64,000 nt of DNA from Catonia carolina (lineage: Eukaryota; Arthropoda; Insecta; Hemiptera; Achilidae): NCBI GenBank assembly GCA_035578175.1, contig JAQMRL010000012.1, positions 22,130,671 through 22,194,670 on the forward strand, read 5' to 3'. The notes under the pieces were generated by a model. The model was not told where the DNA came from and did not search any database. It saw only the letters and a list, made by a program, of their open reading frames with translations. Of this stretch, positions 36,657-50,242 are shown piece after piece. The stretch's first letter is position 1; each line of letters opens with the position of its first letter. Made by a program: the position numbers and the translations under genes.

Positions 36657-38525
36657 TAAATAATTATTTTTTTCTACTGTACATCAGTTCTATTATGTTT
36701 TAGTAGCATATTTTCGGATATGTTAAAGACACAAATAGTGCGAAAGAAATAAAAATTCGTTAAGTAACGCTCTCTAATGATTATTTCTTTGTTGATTTAG
36801 GAACTGATAGTTAATTTAAAACGTATAATAAAAATATACACATTATGCGCCAATAGTGTAAAACTCCAATCAGCAATTCATTCCTCCTTAAAAAACGTTA
36901 GAAAAATCGTTGTGCATTGCTCTCTGTTTATTTTTGCTATAGTCTAAATTCAAGCACAAAAATTATAATAATTCTTAGAAATAAAACCGTGCGTATTGAT
37001 GTACTACGCTTATGTTATTTAAGGAAGATGTTGGTTTGAACATTAAATTTAATAAACTCTTATCAGATTATATTTTTTGTACGATAAGTAAGATTAAATT
37101 TGTACGTTCTTTCATAACGACTTTGATAACATCCTTTCTTACAAATCTGATTTTTTAAATTATCTAAAATTAGGTAAATAATGAGATGTTAAATACTCGG
37201 CACAATTAATTTGAGTTTTTAGATCATTAGGGTAGAAGTTAGTTCAAACATTTACAAGTTATCTGAAATAAACTGAAAAGTTAATTGGGGGACATTTTTT
37301 GGTTTGTAATCGTATGTTTCAGTAGAAAAGTCATTTGATGAGCAAAGCAGGCCTTCTAAAAAATTTTCACTACGCACTTTGCAAATGCGTCTTTAATATA
37401 TTCACACTGCAAGGTCTAACTGTATAAAAATCTACTGTCATATGAAGAAGGTCTAAAAGTGTTTATTACACCAGTACTTCTTATGTTGTTATAATGTTTT
37501 AGTCGAAAATTGCTTCATTCTTGAAGAAAACAGAAGTATTATTTTAGCCGTGGAAGTAGCAGTTGAAATTTAAAAAATATTTAACAGTTTAATGTTTCAT
37601 ATAGGCAATATTAATTTTCGCATTATAATATAAAATAATGAAAAGAACTGCGAATAAGTGCGGAGAAATTTCAAAAATATTGCCTAGAAATTTTTCATAT
37701 CGTTAACCGTTTTTAGTGTGACTGATTGTCGTTAAAAGGGCACAATTTATATTTAGCTCTTACTAGGTATTGTTCAAGTATATTGTAAATTTCAGTTTGG
37801 TAATGCCGGCGATTCTACTGACGATTACTTGACAAAAAAAACTTTAGAGACGTCCTTATTTGAATAAACTTTAATATACAATGAAAAAATCACAATGTGT
37901 TACGTTCGTATAGTAGTGTTTGCATGGTAGCCGAGAAAATAATGTCTTAAATTTAAGCAAGCTTGTATGTGTAAACGCAATCTATTCTTGTGCTACATTT
38001 TTGTGAATTTTAATTTTTTATACTGTGAAAACAGTATAAATATACTGCTGTTTCATACAAATAACGATATTCATTCCGTACTCGGAAGACCTTAACAAGT
38101 TTAAAAATGTTTTTGGTAGGCGTTTTAATTCTGGAAAGTATAGCATTTCAGTAGACGTTATTGTTTAATATTCGGCCGCATCGTTAACTGGGCGGTGACA
38201 ATGGGCGGATATATGTAAAAATGTAAGTCGACGTCACGCGCAGGAACAGTACCAGACCAATCAGGAAGCTCGATACTGACAAATGACGTAATACTGATTG
38301 AGACGTTTTCATTGGTCGATATCGGATGACGTAGTGAACTATAATGAGCCTTCTGATTGGACAATATTAACCATTCAAAGTGACGCCTAAGAAGACATCT
38401 GATTGGTTAGGTTTGGAGATTTTTCATTGGTTAAAAATACTACACTCTGATTGGTCCTATATTATATCTGCCTTTGACGTTACACGCGCGTTGCCGTCAT
38501 TGTAGGCCGCCTTACTTGCAAGACC
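36657..38525 (-). repeat. Extra reverse repeat A unit present only in copy 2 (R3)
   Basis: A complete unit of 1869 bp, exactly one A period, with its own private changes (for example TTAATTGGGGGACATT near 37,285). Copy 1 passes directly from the solo-LTR unit to the last unit. This is the signature of unequal exchange between A units. CCAAT/CRE block at 38,158-38,525. Confidence 0.88.
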
Positions 38526-40457
38526 TAAATAATTATTTTTTTCTACTGTACATCAGTTCTATTATATTTTAGTAGTATATTTTCGGATATGTTAAAGACA
38601 CAAATAGTGCGAAAGAAATAAAAATTCGTTAAGTAACGCTCTTTAATGGATATTTCTTTGTTGATTTAGGAACTGATAGTTAACTCAAAACGTATAATAA
38701 AAATATACTCGTTCTGCGCCAATAGTGTAAAACTCCAATCAGCAATTCATTCCTCCTTAAAAAACGTTAGAAAAATCGTTGTGCATTGCTCTCTGTTTAT
38801 TTTTGCTACAGTCAAAATTCAAGCAAAAAAATTATAATGATTCTTAGAAATAAAACCGTACGTATTGATGTACTACGCTTATGTTATTTAAGAAAGATGT
38901 TGGTTTGAACATTAAATTTAATTAACTCTTATCAGATTATATTTTTTGTACGATAAGTAAGATTAAATTTGTACGTTCTATCATAACGACTTTGATAACA
39001 TCCTTTCTTACAAATCTGATTTTTTAAATTACTTACAATTAGGTAAATAATGAGATGTTAAATACTCGGCACAATTAATTTGAGTTTTTAGATCATTAGG
39101 GTAGAAGTTAGTTCAAACATTTACAAGATATCTGAAATAAACTGAAAAGTTAATTGGGTTACATTTTTTGGTTTGTAACCGTATGTTTCAGTAGAAAAGT
39201 CATTTGATGAGCAAAGCAGGCCTTCTAAAAAATTTTCACTTCGCACCTTGCAAATGCGTCTTTAATATATTCACACTGCAAGGTCTAACGGTATAAAAAT
39301 CTACTGTCATATGAAGAAGGTCTAAAAGTGTTTATTTCACCAGTACTTCTTATGTTGTTATAATGTTTTAGTCGAAAATTGCTTCATTCTTGAAGAAAAC
39401 AGAAGTATTTTTTTAGCCGTGGAAGTAGCAGTTGAAATTTAAAAATATTTAACAGTTTAATGTTTCATATAGGCAATACTAATTTTCGCATCATCAAATA
39501 AATAATGAAAAGAACTGCGAATAAGCGCGGAGAAATGTCAAAAATATTGCCTAGAACTTTTTCACATCGTTAACCGTTTTTAGTGTGACTGATTGTCGTT
39601 AAAAGGGCACAATTTCTATTTTGCTCTTACTAGGTATTGTTCAAGTATATTGTAAATTTCAGTTTGGTAATGCCGGCGATTCTACTGACGATTACTTGAC
39701 AAAAAAAAACTTTAGAGACTTCCTTATTTGAATAAACTTTAATATACAATGAAAAAATCACAATGTGTTACGTTCGTATAGTAGTGTTTGCATGGTAGCC
39801 GAGAAAATAATGTCTTAAATTTAAGCAAGCTTGTATGTGTAAACGCAATCTATTCTTGTGCTTCCTTTTTAAGAATTTTAATTTTTCATACTGTGAAAAG
39901 CAGTATAAATATACTGCTGTTTCATACAATTAACCATAATCATTCCGTACTCGGAAGACCTTAACAAGTTTAAAAATGTTTTTGGTAGGCGTTTTAATTC
40001 TGGAAAGTATAGCATTTCAGTAGACGTTATTGTTTATGTTTAATATTCGGCCGTATCGTTAACTGGGCGGTGACAATGGGTGGATTTATGTAAAAATGTA
40101 AGTCGACGTCACGCGCAGGAACAGTACCGGACCAATCAGGAAGCTCGATACTGACAAATGACGTAATACTGATTAAGACGTTTTCATTGGTCGATATCGG
40201 ATGACGTAGTGAACTATAATGAGCCTTCTGATTGGACAATATTGACCAATCAAAGTGACGCCTAAGAAGACATCTGATTGGTTAGGTTTGGAGATTTTTC
40301 ATTGGTTAAAAATACTACACTCTGATTGGTCCTATATTATATCTGCCTTTGACGTCACACGCGCGTTGCCGTCATTGTAGGCCGCCTTACTTGCAAGACC
40401 TAAATAATTATTTTTTTTACTGTACATTAGTTCTATTATATTTTAGTAGTATATTTT
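38526..40457 (-). repeat. Reverse repeat A unit (copy 2, R4) and its truncated flank
   Basis: Counterpart of 23,580-25,507. A 6-bp tandem doubling (TTATGTTTA) at about 40,032 lengthens the block. CCAAT/CRE block at 40,027-40,400. Confidence 0.88.
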
Positions 40458-41490
40458 GGCTACAACTTAATACATCAAACAAAACTTTTTGTTTTAAGCT
40501 CTAAATAAACCTAGTGGCCTAACCAATCCTTATTCATTTTATTTAAGATTTTTTTGTATTTCGCCACAAGCTTAGACTATAAATTAGGTAGGCCTAAATA
40601 AGATGATAATATTTCAGTCTAACAATAGGAACCTACAACCCTTTGTAACCTTTTATTTACACAAAAAATAACATCAAGTGACGGTAATTTATTGCTGGAG
40701 AAAATGGAAGCTGCTTCTAATTTTTTTAGGAACCAGTAATAGTTGGTCTATAATAATTTGGTTTCATATTTTTGACAAAATTTACACAAAAAAAGTAGAA
40801 GGCGCTGAAAGATAATAGGCCTACTTCACGAACGGGCCACGGATTTCTGTGGGAATTATCTTCGGCAACCATCAAGCATTTAGTCGCCTATCGTAGCCCT
40901 ACTAGTAATTCCATTGCAGTTCCGTGAATCGACAGTTAATGCTTAATATTAATGTGATATTCATAGATTGTATGCTATTCAGTTAAGTTTTGGCTATATA
41001 AATTTTACTTATCCAAAAATAAGGCAAGCAATGCGACATTTTAAAATAATAATGATAGGTCTAATTAATGTTATAATATAAAAATAATAAATTAAAACTT
41101 ACCTTTTATATAGCTGTTTGTATTCAACTCTGGGGCTTGTAATCCCATGGCTTTGAAATACATATCGCTTCGTTTCAACATGATGAGACAGGAAATTTAA
41201 CCGCGCAGTACTGTGGAAGTGCAGCCACGTGCAGATCGAACAGATCATAACTGAACAGAACTGATGACAGCGACTCGACTTAAGATGTGTAAAACCGGCA
41301 ACATCGCGTGAATGAGTCAAAAAACGATAATAGCGTAAAATGTGTATAAAGCTGTATAACAATTTGTATAATTTTTATAACAACTGAACATCTCTTTTTA
41401 CATCTGATGCATAAAACAAACTGCATCTCAATGATGCAGTTTTCGAGGTAAAAAGTCACGGCTAAGATGTAGAAATCGAGCGTCGAAGAA
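40458..41490. other. Unclassified ~1-kb segment (copy 2)
   Basis: Counterpart of 25,508-26,542, including the 87-codon minus-strand frame at 41,099-41,362 and the donor-like GTAAGT just after it. A few substitutions, no frameshift in that frame. Confidence 0.4.
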
Positions 41491-41506
41491 TGTATATATA
41501 TATATA

Positions 41507-42189
41507 TATATTATTTTATTAAACATTATTTTCCTTTGTTTGCACCACTACATATATGATTATGAACAGCCAAAACAAAATAAAATAAAATATAAAACTC
41601 ACCTCAGAGTATTATATCATATTAAGATCTTTCGTCTCCCTCGGAGACATCATCAGGACTTTAAAAAACATAAACACAATAAAACATAAAACACAAACAC
41701 AATAGTGGTCGTAGACCACGTCAATTGTTCAAAACAATAGCTATCCTAAAGCACCATTCCGCGCGCGGTTTATTCGGCCGAATGACAGTATAATCATTTT
41801 GTACCTAGTTTTATTCCTTATCTCGATTAAGTACAATTTGAAATAATTTATCATTATCAAATTCTGTCTGGCTGTTCATTAAATTTATCTTTTTATTTTT
41901 AAATTTATAAATATAATATTTCTCCAACTGCCATAATTTGTTACTATCAAAACATATTTCTAAAATTTCCAAATTATTTTCATGACTGCTTATTTTATGC
42001 CCTTTCGTCAGCAGATGTTCTGCCACATTAGAACTTTTACATTCCTTTTTTAAATAAGCAGCATAATGCTCAGAAAATCAGTATATGATATAATACTCTG
42101 AGGTGAGTTTTATATTTTATTTTATTTTGTTTTGGCTGTTCATAATCATATATGTAGTGGTGCAAACAAAGGAAAATAATGTTTAATAA

Positions 42190-42198
<9 letters not shown>
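41507..42198 (-). mobile_element. Penelope-like element fragment between inverted repeats (copy 2)
   Basis: Inverted repeats at about 41,507-41,622 and 42,083-42,198. Here the left arm reads CACTACATATATG and matches the right arm exactly at the position where copy 1 has a mismatch. The TA tracts on both sides are present with different lengths. Confidence 0.65.
41811..42076 (-). pseudogene. Penelope-like element, C-terminal fragment, copy 2
   Basis: Same frame as 26,863-27,128; the one residue difference seen is Asn for Lys in the basic stretch after YIYKF. Same missing N-terminal part. Confidence 0.65.
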
Positions 42199-42226
<28 letters not shown>

Positions 42227-42231
<5 letters not shown>

Positions 42232-43807
42232 CGATACGTAGAAGGCAACTGAAAAATCTAATTCAAAATATCTTGAGACGAATTAATTTTTATCACAGGG
42301 TCAGCCAATTATATGACTAAAGCACATAAAAACAGAAGAGGTGGAGGTATAAATGACACTAGTCAGAGTTATCTCATCTGAGATTCATGAATTTCATTTT
42401 ACAATCAAACCAGTGTTGATAATGAAATACAGGTGTCATTCGGAGAGTCGAAAGTACATGATTTTCCGAAGGACTGGCATTCTGATAAGTATAATTATAA
42501 ATGCTGTGAGAAGACCATGTAAACTAACTCAACATATCTCACTCAGAAAAGATTTTAGAGGTTCAAACCACCTTGTCCGCTGCTTACCTAAAATACAACT
42601 TTCATTGCACAACAATTTCAACAGCCAGCATTTTAGTTTACTGACAAATTGGATTGAAAATAAGTAATTTTATTAGCCTACCTTGCTTAAGAGAACGCAT
42701 GAATTGTTCGGTTTCGGAACGTTAAAAAGTCGCATCTGATAATGCTTATAAAATTGTAATATTCGAACAAGCCTACATAATGCCTACATAATGCCTACAT
42801 AAACACTGATTACAGGCCTAAAACTCTATAAAATCACAGCTACCGGGATCGTAATTTTTCTGCTTATACTTTCGCTACGACAATTAAGCGAATGCTGTCG
42901 CCGAATTATTTTTTATTTATCTCATCTGTACGAATCAGGTGTTAAAGATTATAGTTTTACACTGCCTGTGTAGAAGATATAAATACTGCTTATAAATTTC
43001 CCGTTAACTAACAGATCCTAAATCAACGAAAAATAGACTTGACAAGACGTTACTTGACAAATCATTTTTGACCTACGCTATTATTGTGTTTAAGAGAAAC
43101 AAAAATATACGTATCAAAATATAACTGGTATTCAACAAACGTTCTATTAGGGTTGCGTGAGTAAGTCGGGCCAATTTGATTGTGATGCGCATGTGACGTC
43201 AACGGCTCAGGTAATAATTGCCCAATCAGAGGCTCGTATTTCGGCCAATAAGAAAGCCCAGTTTTAACCAATCACAAGTCTTCTTTTGCGTCATTTTGAT
43301 TGGTTAATATTGTCCAATCAGAGAGTTTATATTACTGTACAACGTCACACCGATGTCAACCAATGACAAAGTGTCTTGAGCGTTACGTCATTCGTTTGGA
43401 TATGCTGCTTTCTGATTGGTCCGTACTGATTCTAGGCGTCACGTCGAGTGTGATTGTAATATGAAGTCCACACCCAATGACAACTTCTAGTTAACGGTAG
43501 GGCAGAACATATGAAGGTACCTTTTAATGAGATTTATAGTTTCTTGGTAAATATCACTTACGAAATATGAAGTACCCCATTGTAGAGATCTTTCGAGTTC
43601 TTAAGGAAATTAAAAATTGGTTTCTGTTGCTGCTAAATGTTAACACGGTTTTTTAAAAAATCACGAGTGTTCATTCGATACCGACACAAAGAAAAAAAAC
43701 AAAAGAAGGTTATCTATTTTTCCTAGTTGTTCGATTTTTGTAACCTAATTTTTGGCCAGTAATGTATCATATTTTTAAGGGAATGACTTTATACAACTGT
43801 AAATAAA
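42227..43807 (+). repeat. Repeat B unit, short form (copy 3)
   Basis: Counterpart of 13,357-14,938, but near 43,080-43,240 it carries variants otherwise typical of the second B unit (AAGAGAAACAAAAATATACG, GAGGCTCG) and lacks one T in TATTTTCGGCC. That suggests gene conversion. CCAAT/CRE block about 43,165-43,445. Confidence 0.85.
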
Positions 43808-46800
43808 TATTACGATACGTAGAAGGCAGTTGAAAAATCTAATTCAAAATTTTTTGAGACGAAACAAAGTCAATATCCTACCGGGTAAGAAAATATACCT
43901 CATTAATCCGTTTTATAACAAGAAAACTATTTTGCTCTACCAACGAGCATTAGTCGAAAAATAATAATCAACGGTTTGACTAAATGATAATATAATGGCC
44001 AATGTGATTTCGAGAAATGTTTTCTGGCTTTACTCTGATTTCATTAGTTCCTTTATTTTAAGGTGGATGAAATTTTTTGTGGCCATAATGAAAAGGTAGA
44101 GTGTTAAAAATTTTTGGAACGTAATTTGCTAGTTTCTGCAGGAAATAAATGTATTCATTTTTATCACAGGGTCAGCCAATTATATGACTAAAGCACGTAA
44201 GAACAGAAGAGGTAGAGGTATAAATGACACTAGTCAGGGTAATATTATCTGAGATTCATGAATTTCATTTTACAATCAAACCGTTTTGATTATGAAATAC
44301 AGGTGTCATTCGGAGAGTCGAAAGAACATGATTTTACGAAGGACCGGCATTCTTATAAGTATAATTATAAATGCTGTGAGAAGACCATGTAAACCAACTC
44401 AACTCATCTCACTCAGAAAAGAAAGCATTTGACAATCTGGACTGGAGTAAAATGTTTAAAACATTGAAAAGGCTAGGAATTAAATACAAAGAAAGGAAAG
44501 TTATCTACAGTCTGTATAAGAATCAAACGGCTGTTTTGAGAATCGAGGGGTACGAAAAAGAGGCTGCTGTAAGAAAAGGTGTACGACAAGGTTGTTCTTT
44601 GTCACCACTACTTTTTAACTTGTATATAGAAGAGACTATAAATGAAGTGAAGGAGAAATTTGACGTAGGAATAAAAATTCAAGGAGAAACAATAAAAATG
44701 TTGAGATTCGCCGATGATATAGTAGTATTAGCCGAGGCAAAGAATGAACTAGAGGATGCCTTAAATGGAATGGATGAGATCTTGAGGAAGGATTACTTCA
44801 TGAAAATTAATAAGAACAAAACGAAAGTGTTGTGCAGCAGCAAGAGTGGTTTAGAAGAGATGGGAAATTTAAAAGTAGGCAACGAAAACATACAGGAAGT
44901 TGGGGAATTCTGCTATCTAGGGAGTAAAATAACAAAGGATGGTAGAAGCACGAGTGATATCAAGAGTAGAATTGCTCAAGCTAGAAAAGCCTTTGAAATG
45001 AAAAACAGCTTACTGACTACAAACATTGATTTACAGATTAGGAAAAATTTCTTAAAACATTATGTTTGGAGTGTAGCATTATACGGAAGTGAAACGTGGG
45101 TGATAGGGGCTGTAGAACGGAAGAGGATAGAAGCTTTTGAAATGTGGTGTTATAGGAAAATGTTAAAGATTAGGTGGGTGGACAAAATAAGTAATTTAGA
45201 GGTTCTTAGGCGAGTGGATGAAAAAAGAAGTATATGGAAGCATCTTACCAAAAGAAGGGATAGGCTAGTGGGGCATATCCTAAGACATCCAGGTATTGGG
45301 CTATCAATAATGGAGGGTAACATTGAGGGAGTACATTGTAGAGGGAGGCAAAGATTAGAATATATAAAGCAAATTACAAAAGATGTAGGGTGTTACAGGT
45401 ATGTAGATATGAAACGACTTGCGCAAGATAGAACAGGTTGGAGAACTGCATCAAACCAGTCGAGAGACTGATGACAAAAAAAAAATTTCCAAAAAGGTTT
45501 TCTGGCTTTACTCTTATTTCATTAGTTCCTGTATTTTAAGATGGATATAATTTATTGTGGCTTTAATGAAAAGGTAGAGTGTTAAACATTTTTTGCACGT
45601 AATTTGCTAGTTCCTGACCGTAAATATGTATTCATTGTTATCACAGAGTCAGCCAATTATATGACTAAACCACGTAAGAACAGAAGAGGTAGAGGTATAT
45701 ATGACAGTAGTCGGAGTTATCTCATCTGAGATTCATGAATTTCATTTTACAATCAAACCCTGTTGATAATGAAATACCGGTGTCATTCGGAGAGTCGAAA
45801 GTACATGATTTTCAGAAGGACTCGCATCCTGATAAGTATAATTATAAACGCTGTAAGAAGACCATGTAAACCAACTCAACTCATCTCACTCAGAAAAGAT
45901 TTTAGAGGTTCAAACCACCTTGTCCGCTGCTTACCTAAAAAACAACTTTCATTGCACAACAATTTCAACAGCCTGCATTTTAGTTTACTGACAAATTGGA
46001 TTGAAAATAAGTAATGTTATTAATCTACCTTGCTTAAGAGAACTCATGAATTGTTCGGTTTCGGAACGTTAAAAAGTCGCATCTGATAATGCTTATAAAA
46101 TTGTAATATTCGAACAAGCTGCCTACATAAACACTGATTACAGGCCTAAAATTCTATAAAATCACAGCTATCGGGATCGTAATTTTTCTCCTTATACTTT
46201 CGCTACGACAATTAAGCGAATACAGTCGCCGAATTATTTTTTATTTATCTCATCTGTACGAATCAGGTGTTAAAGGTTATAGTTTTACACTGCCTGAGTA
46301 GAAGATATAAATACTGCTTATAAATTTCCCGTTAACTAACAGATCCTAAATCAACGAAAAATAGACTTGAGAAGACGTTACTTGACAAATCATTTTTGAT
46401 CTACGCTTTTATTGTGTTTAAGAGAAACAAAAATATACGTATCAAAATATAACTGGTATTCAACAAACGTTCTATTAGGGTTGCGTGAGTAAGTCGGGCC
46501 AATTTGATTGTGATGCGCATGTGACGTCAACGGCTCAGGTAATAATTGCCCAATCAGAGGCTCGTATTTCGGCCAATAAGAAAGCCCAGTTTTAACCAAT
46601 CACAAGTCTTCTTTTGCGTCATTTTGATTGGTTAATATTGTCCAATCAGAGAGTTTATATTACTGTACAACGTCACACCGATGTCAACCAATGACAAAGT
46701 GTCTTGAGCGTTACGTCATTCGTTTGGATATGCTGCTTTCTGATTGGTCCGTACTGATTCTAGGCGTCACGTCGAGTGTGATTGTAATATGAAGTCCACA

Positions 46801-47135
46801 CCCAATGACAACTTCTAGTTAACGGTAGGGCAGAACATATGAAGGTACCTTTTAATGAGATTTATAGTTTCTTGGTAAATATCACTTACGAAATATGAAG
46901 TACCCCATTGTAGAGATCTTTCGAGTTCTTAAGGAAATTAAAAATTGGTTTCTGTTGCTGCTAAATGTTAACACGGTTTTTTAAAAAATCACGAGTGTTC
47001 ATTCGATACCGACACAAAGAAAAAAAACAAAAGAAGGTTATCTATTTTTCCTAGTTGTTCGATTTTTGTAACCTAATTTTTGGCCAGTAATGTATCATAT
47101 TTTTAAGGGAATGACTTTATACAACTGTAAATAAA
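43808..47135 (+). repeat. Hybrid B unit with LINE (copy 3, product of unequal exchange)
   Basis: Begins as the LINE-bearing B unit. After about 46,640 it switches to sequence typical of the short first B unit (AGTTTATATTACTGTACAAC instead of AGTTTTTTATTACTGTACTAC) and continues into a second TATTACGATACG start. The switch lies in the CCAAT/CRE block (about 46,495-46,770). Confidence 0.8.
44422..45485 (+). pseudogene. 5'-truncated LINE, reverse-transcriptase C-terminal half (copy 3a)
   Basis: The 339-codon ATG frame is identical in protein to the copy at 29,479 as far as I can read. FADD and the C-terminal region are intact; stop at 45,471, poly(A) to 45,485. Confidence 0.85.
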
Positions 47136-50100
47136 TATTACGATACGTAGAAGGCAGTTGAAAAATCTAATTCAAAATTTTTTGAGACGAAACAAAGTCA
47201 ATATCCTACCGGGTAAGAAAATATACCTCATTAATCCGTTTTATAACAAGAAAACTATTTTGCTCTACCAACGAGCATTAGTCGAAAAATAATAATCAAC
47301 GGTTTGACTAAATGATAATATAATGGCCAATGTGATTTCGAGAAATGTTTTCTGGCTTTACTCTGATTTCATTAGTTCCTGTATTTTAAGGTGGATGAAA
47401 TTTTTTGTGGCCATAATGAAAAGGTAGAGTGTTAAAAATTTTTGTAACGTAATTTGCTAGTTTCTGCAGGAAATAAATGTATTCATTTTTATCACAGGGT
47501 CAGCCAATTATATGACTAAAGCACGTAAGAACAGAAGAGGTAGAGGTATAAATGACACTAGTCAGGGTAATATTATCTGAGATTCATGAATTTCATTTTT
47601 ACAATCAAACCGTTTTGATAATGAAATACAGGTGTCATTCGGAGAGTCGAAAGAACATGATTTTACGAAGGACCGGCATTCTTATAAGTATAATTATAAA
47701 TGCTGTGAGAAGACCATGTAAACCAACTCAACTCATCTCACTCAGAAAAGAAAGCATTTGACAATCTGGACTGGAGTAAAATGTTTAAAACATTGAAAAG
47801 GCTAGGAATTAAATACAAAGAAAGGAAAGTTATCTACAGTCTGTATAAGAATCAAACGGCTGTTTTGAGAATCGAGGGGTACGAAAAAGAGGCTGCTGTA
47901 AGAAAAGGTGTACGACAAGGTTGTTCTTTGTCACCACTACTTTTTAACTTGTATATAGAAGAGACTATAAATGAAGTGAAGGAGAAATTTGACGTAGGAA
48001 TAAAAATTCAAGGAGAAACAATAAAAATGTTGAGATTCGCCGATGATATAGTAGTATTAGCCGAGGCAAAGAATGAACTAGAGGATGCCTTAAATGGAAT
48101 GGATGAGATCTTGAGGAAGGATTACTTCATGAAAATTAATAAGAACAAAACGAAAGTGTTGTGCAGCAGCAAGAGTGGTTTAGAAGAGATGGGAAATTTA
48201 AAAGTAGGCAACGAAAACATACAGGAAGTTGGGGAATTCTGCTATCTAGGGAGTAAAATAACAAAGGATGGTAGAAGCACGAGTGATATCAAGAGTAGAA
48301 TTGCTCAAGCTAGAAAAGCCTTTGAAATGAAAAACAGCTTACTGACTACAAACATTGATTTACAGATTAGGAAAAATTTCTTAAAACATTATGTTTGGAG
48401 TGTAGCATTATACGGAAGTGAAAAGTGGGTGATAGGGGCTGTAGAACGGAAGAGGATAGAAGCTTTTGAAATGTGGTGTTATAGGAAAATGTTAAAGATT
48501 AGGTGAGTGGACAAAATAAGTAATTTAGAGGTTCTTAGGCGAGTGGATGAAAAAAGAAGTATATGGAAGCATCTTACCAAAAGAAGGGATAGGCTAGTGG
48601 GGCATATCCTAAGACATCCAGGTATTGGGCTATCAATAATGGAGGGTAACATTGAGGGAGTACATTGTAGAGGGAGGCAAAGATTAGAATATATAAAGCA
48701 AATTACAAAAGATGTAGGGTGTTACAGGTATGTAGATATGAAACGACTTGCGCAAGATAGAACAGGTTGGAGAACTGCATCAAACCAGTCGAGAGACTGA
48801 TGACAAAAAAAAAAAATCGAAAAAGGTTTTCTGGCTTTACTCTTATTTCATTAGTTCCTGTATTTTAAGATGGATATAATTTATTGTGGCTTTAATGAAA
48901 AGGTAGAGTGTTAAACATTTTTTGCACGTAATTTGCTAGTTCCTGACCGTAAATATGTATTCATTGTTATCACAGAGTCAGCCAATTATATGACTAAACC
49001 ACGTAAGAACAGAAGAGGTAGAGGTATATATGACAGTAGTCGGAGTTATCTCATCTGAGATTCATGAATTTCATTTTACAATCAAACCCTGTTGATAATG
49101 AAATACCGGTGTCATTCGGAGAGTCGAAAGTACATGATTTTCCGAAGGACTCGCATCCTGATAAGTATAATTATAAACGCTGTAAGAAGACCATGTAAAC
49201 CAACTCAACTCATCTCACTCAGAAAAGATTTTAGAGGTTCAAACCACCTTGTCCGCTGCTTACCTAAAAAACAACTTTCATTGCACAACAATTTCAACAG
49301 CCAGCATTTTAGTTTACTGACAAATTGGATTGAAAATAAGTAATGTTATTAATCTACCTTGCTTAAGAGAACTCATGAATTGTTCGGTTTCGGAACGTTA
49401 AAAAGTCGCATCTGATAATGCTTATAAAATTGTAATATTCGAACAAGCTGCCTACATAAACACTGATTACAGGCCTAAAATTCTATAAAATCACAGCTAT
49501 CGGGATCGTAATTTTTCTCCTTATACTTTCGCTACGACAATTAAGCGAATACAGCCGCCGAATTATTTTTTATTTATCTCATCTGTACGAATCAGGTGTT
49601 AAAGGTTATAGTTTTACACTGCCTGTGTAGAAGATATAAATACTACTTATAAATTTCCCGTTAACTAACAGATCCTAAATCAACGAAAAATAGACTTGAG
49701 AAGACGTTACTTGACAAATCATTTTTGACCTACGCTTATATTGTGTTTAAGAGAAACAAAAATATACGTATTATAACTGGTATTCAACAAACGTTCTATT
49801 AGGGTTGCGTGAGTAAGTCGGGCCAATTTGATTGTGATGCGCATGTGACGTCAACGGCTCAGGTAATAATTGCCCAATCAGAGGCTCGTATTTTCGGCCA
49901 ATAAGAAAGCCCAGTTTTAACCAATCACATGTCTTCTTTTGCGTCATTTTGATTGGTTAATATTGTCCAATCAGAGAGTTTTTTATTACTGTACTACGTC
50001 ACACCGATGTCAACCAATGACAAAGTGTCTTGAGCGTTACGTCATTCGTCAGGATATGCTGCTTTCTGATAGGTCCGTACTGATTCTGGGCGTCACTTTG

Positions 50101-50242
50101 AGTATGATTGTAATATGAAGTCCACACCCAATGACAACTTCCAGTTAACGGTAGGGCAGAACATATTATGAAGGTACCTTTCAATGAGTTATATAGTTTC
50201 TAGGTAAATATCACTTACCAAATATGTAGTAGGCCTAGTCTA
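47136..50242 (+). repeat. Repeat B unit carrying a LINE fragment (copy 3)
   Basis: Counterpart of 14,939-18,049, ending at the inverted junction with the reverse A unit. One extra T in the GAATTTCATTTTTACAATC stretch (about 47,595) separates it from other copies. CCAAT/CRE block about 49,820-50,100. Confidence 0.86.
47751..48816 (+). pseudogene. 5'-truncated LINE with a nonsense mutation (copy 3b)
   Basis: Same fragment as the other three, but the Trp codon after KMLKIR is TGA at 48,504-48,506, which splits the frame into 241 and 97 codons. There is also Lys for Thr in the ALYGSETW motif. The break shows that nothing maintains this frame in the array. Confidence 0.85.

Larger units (their letters stand above)
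27283..42226 (+). repeat. ~14-kb segmental duplication, copy 2 (14,944 bp)
   Basis: Same order as copy 1 with very high identity; only isolated substitutions were seen, e.g. CTAGACGTC at 14,564 against CTAGGCGTC at 28,490. It has an empty TTAA site in place of the MITE and one extra reverse A unit (36,657-38,525). Confidence 0.92.
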
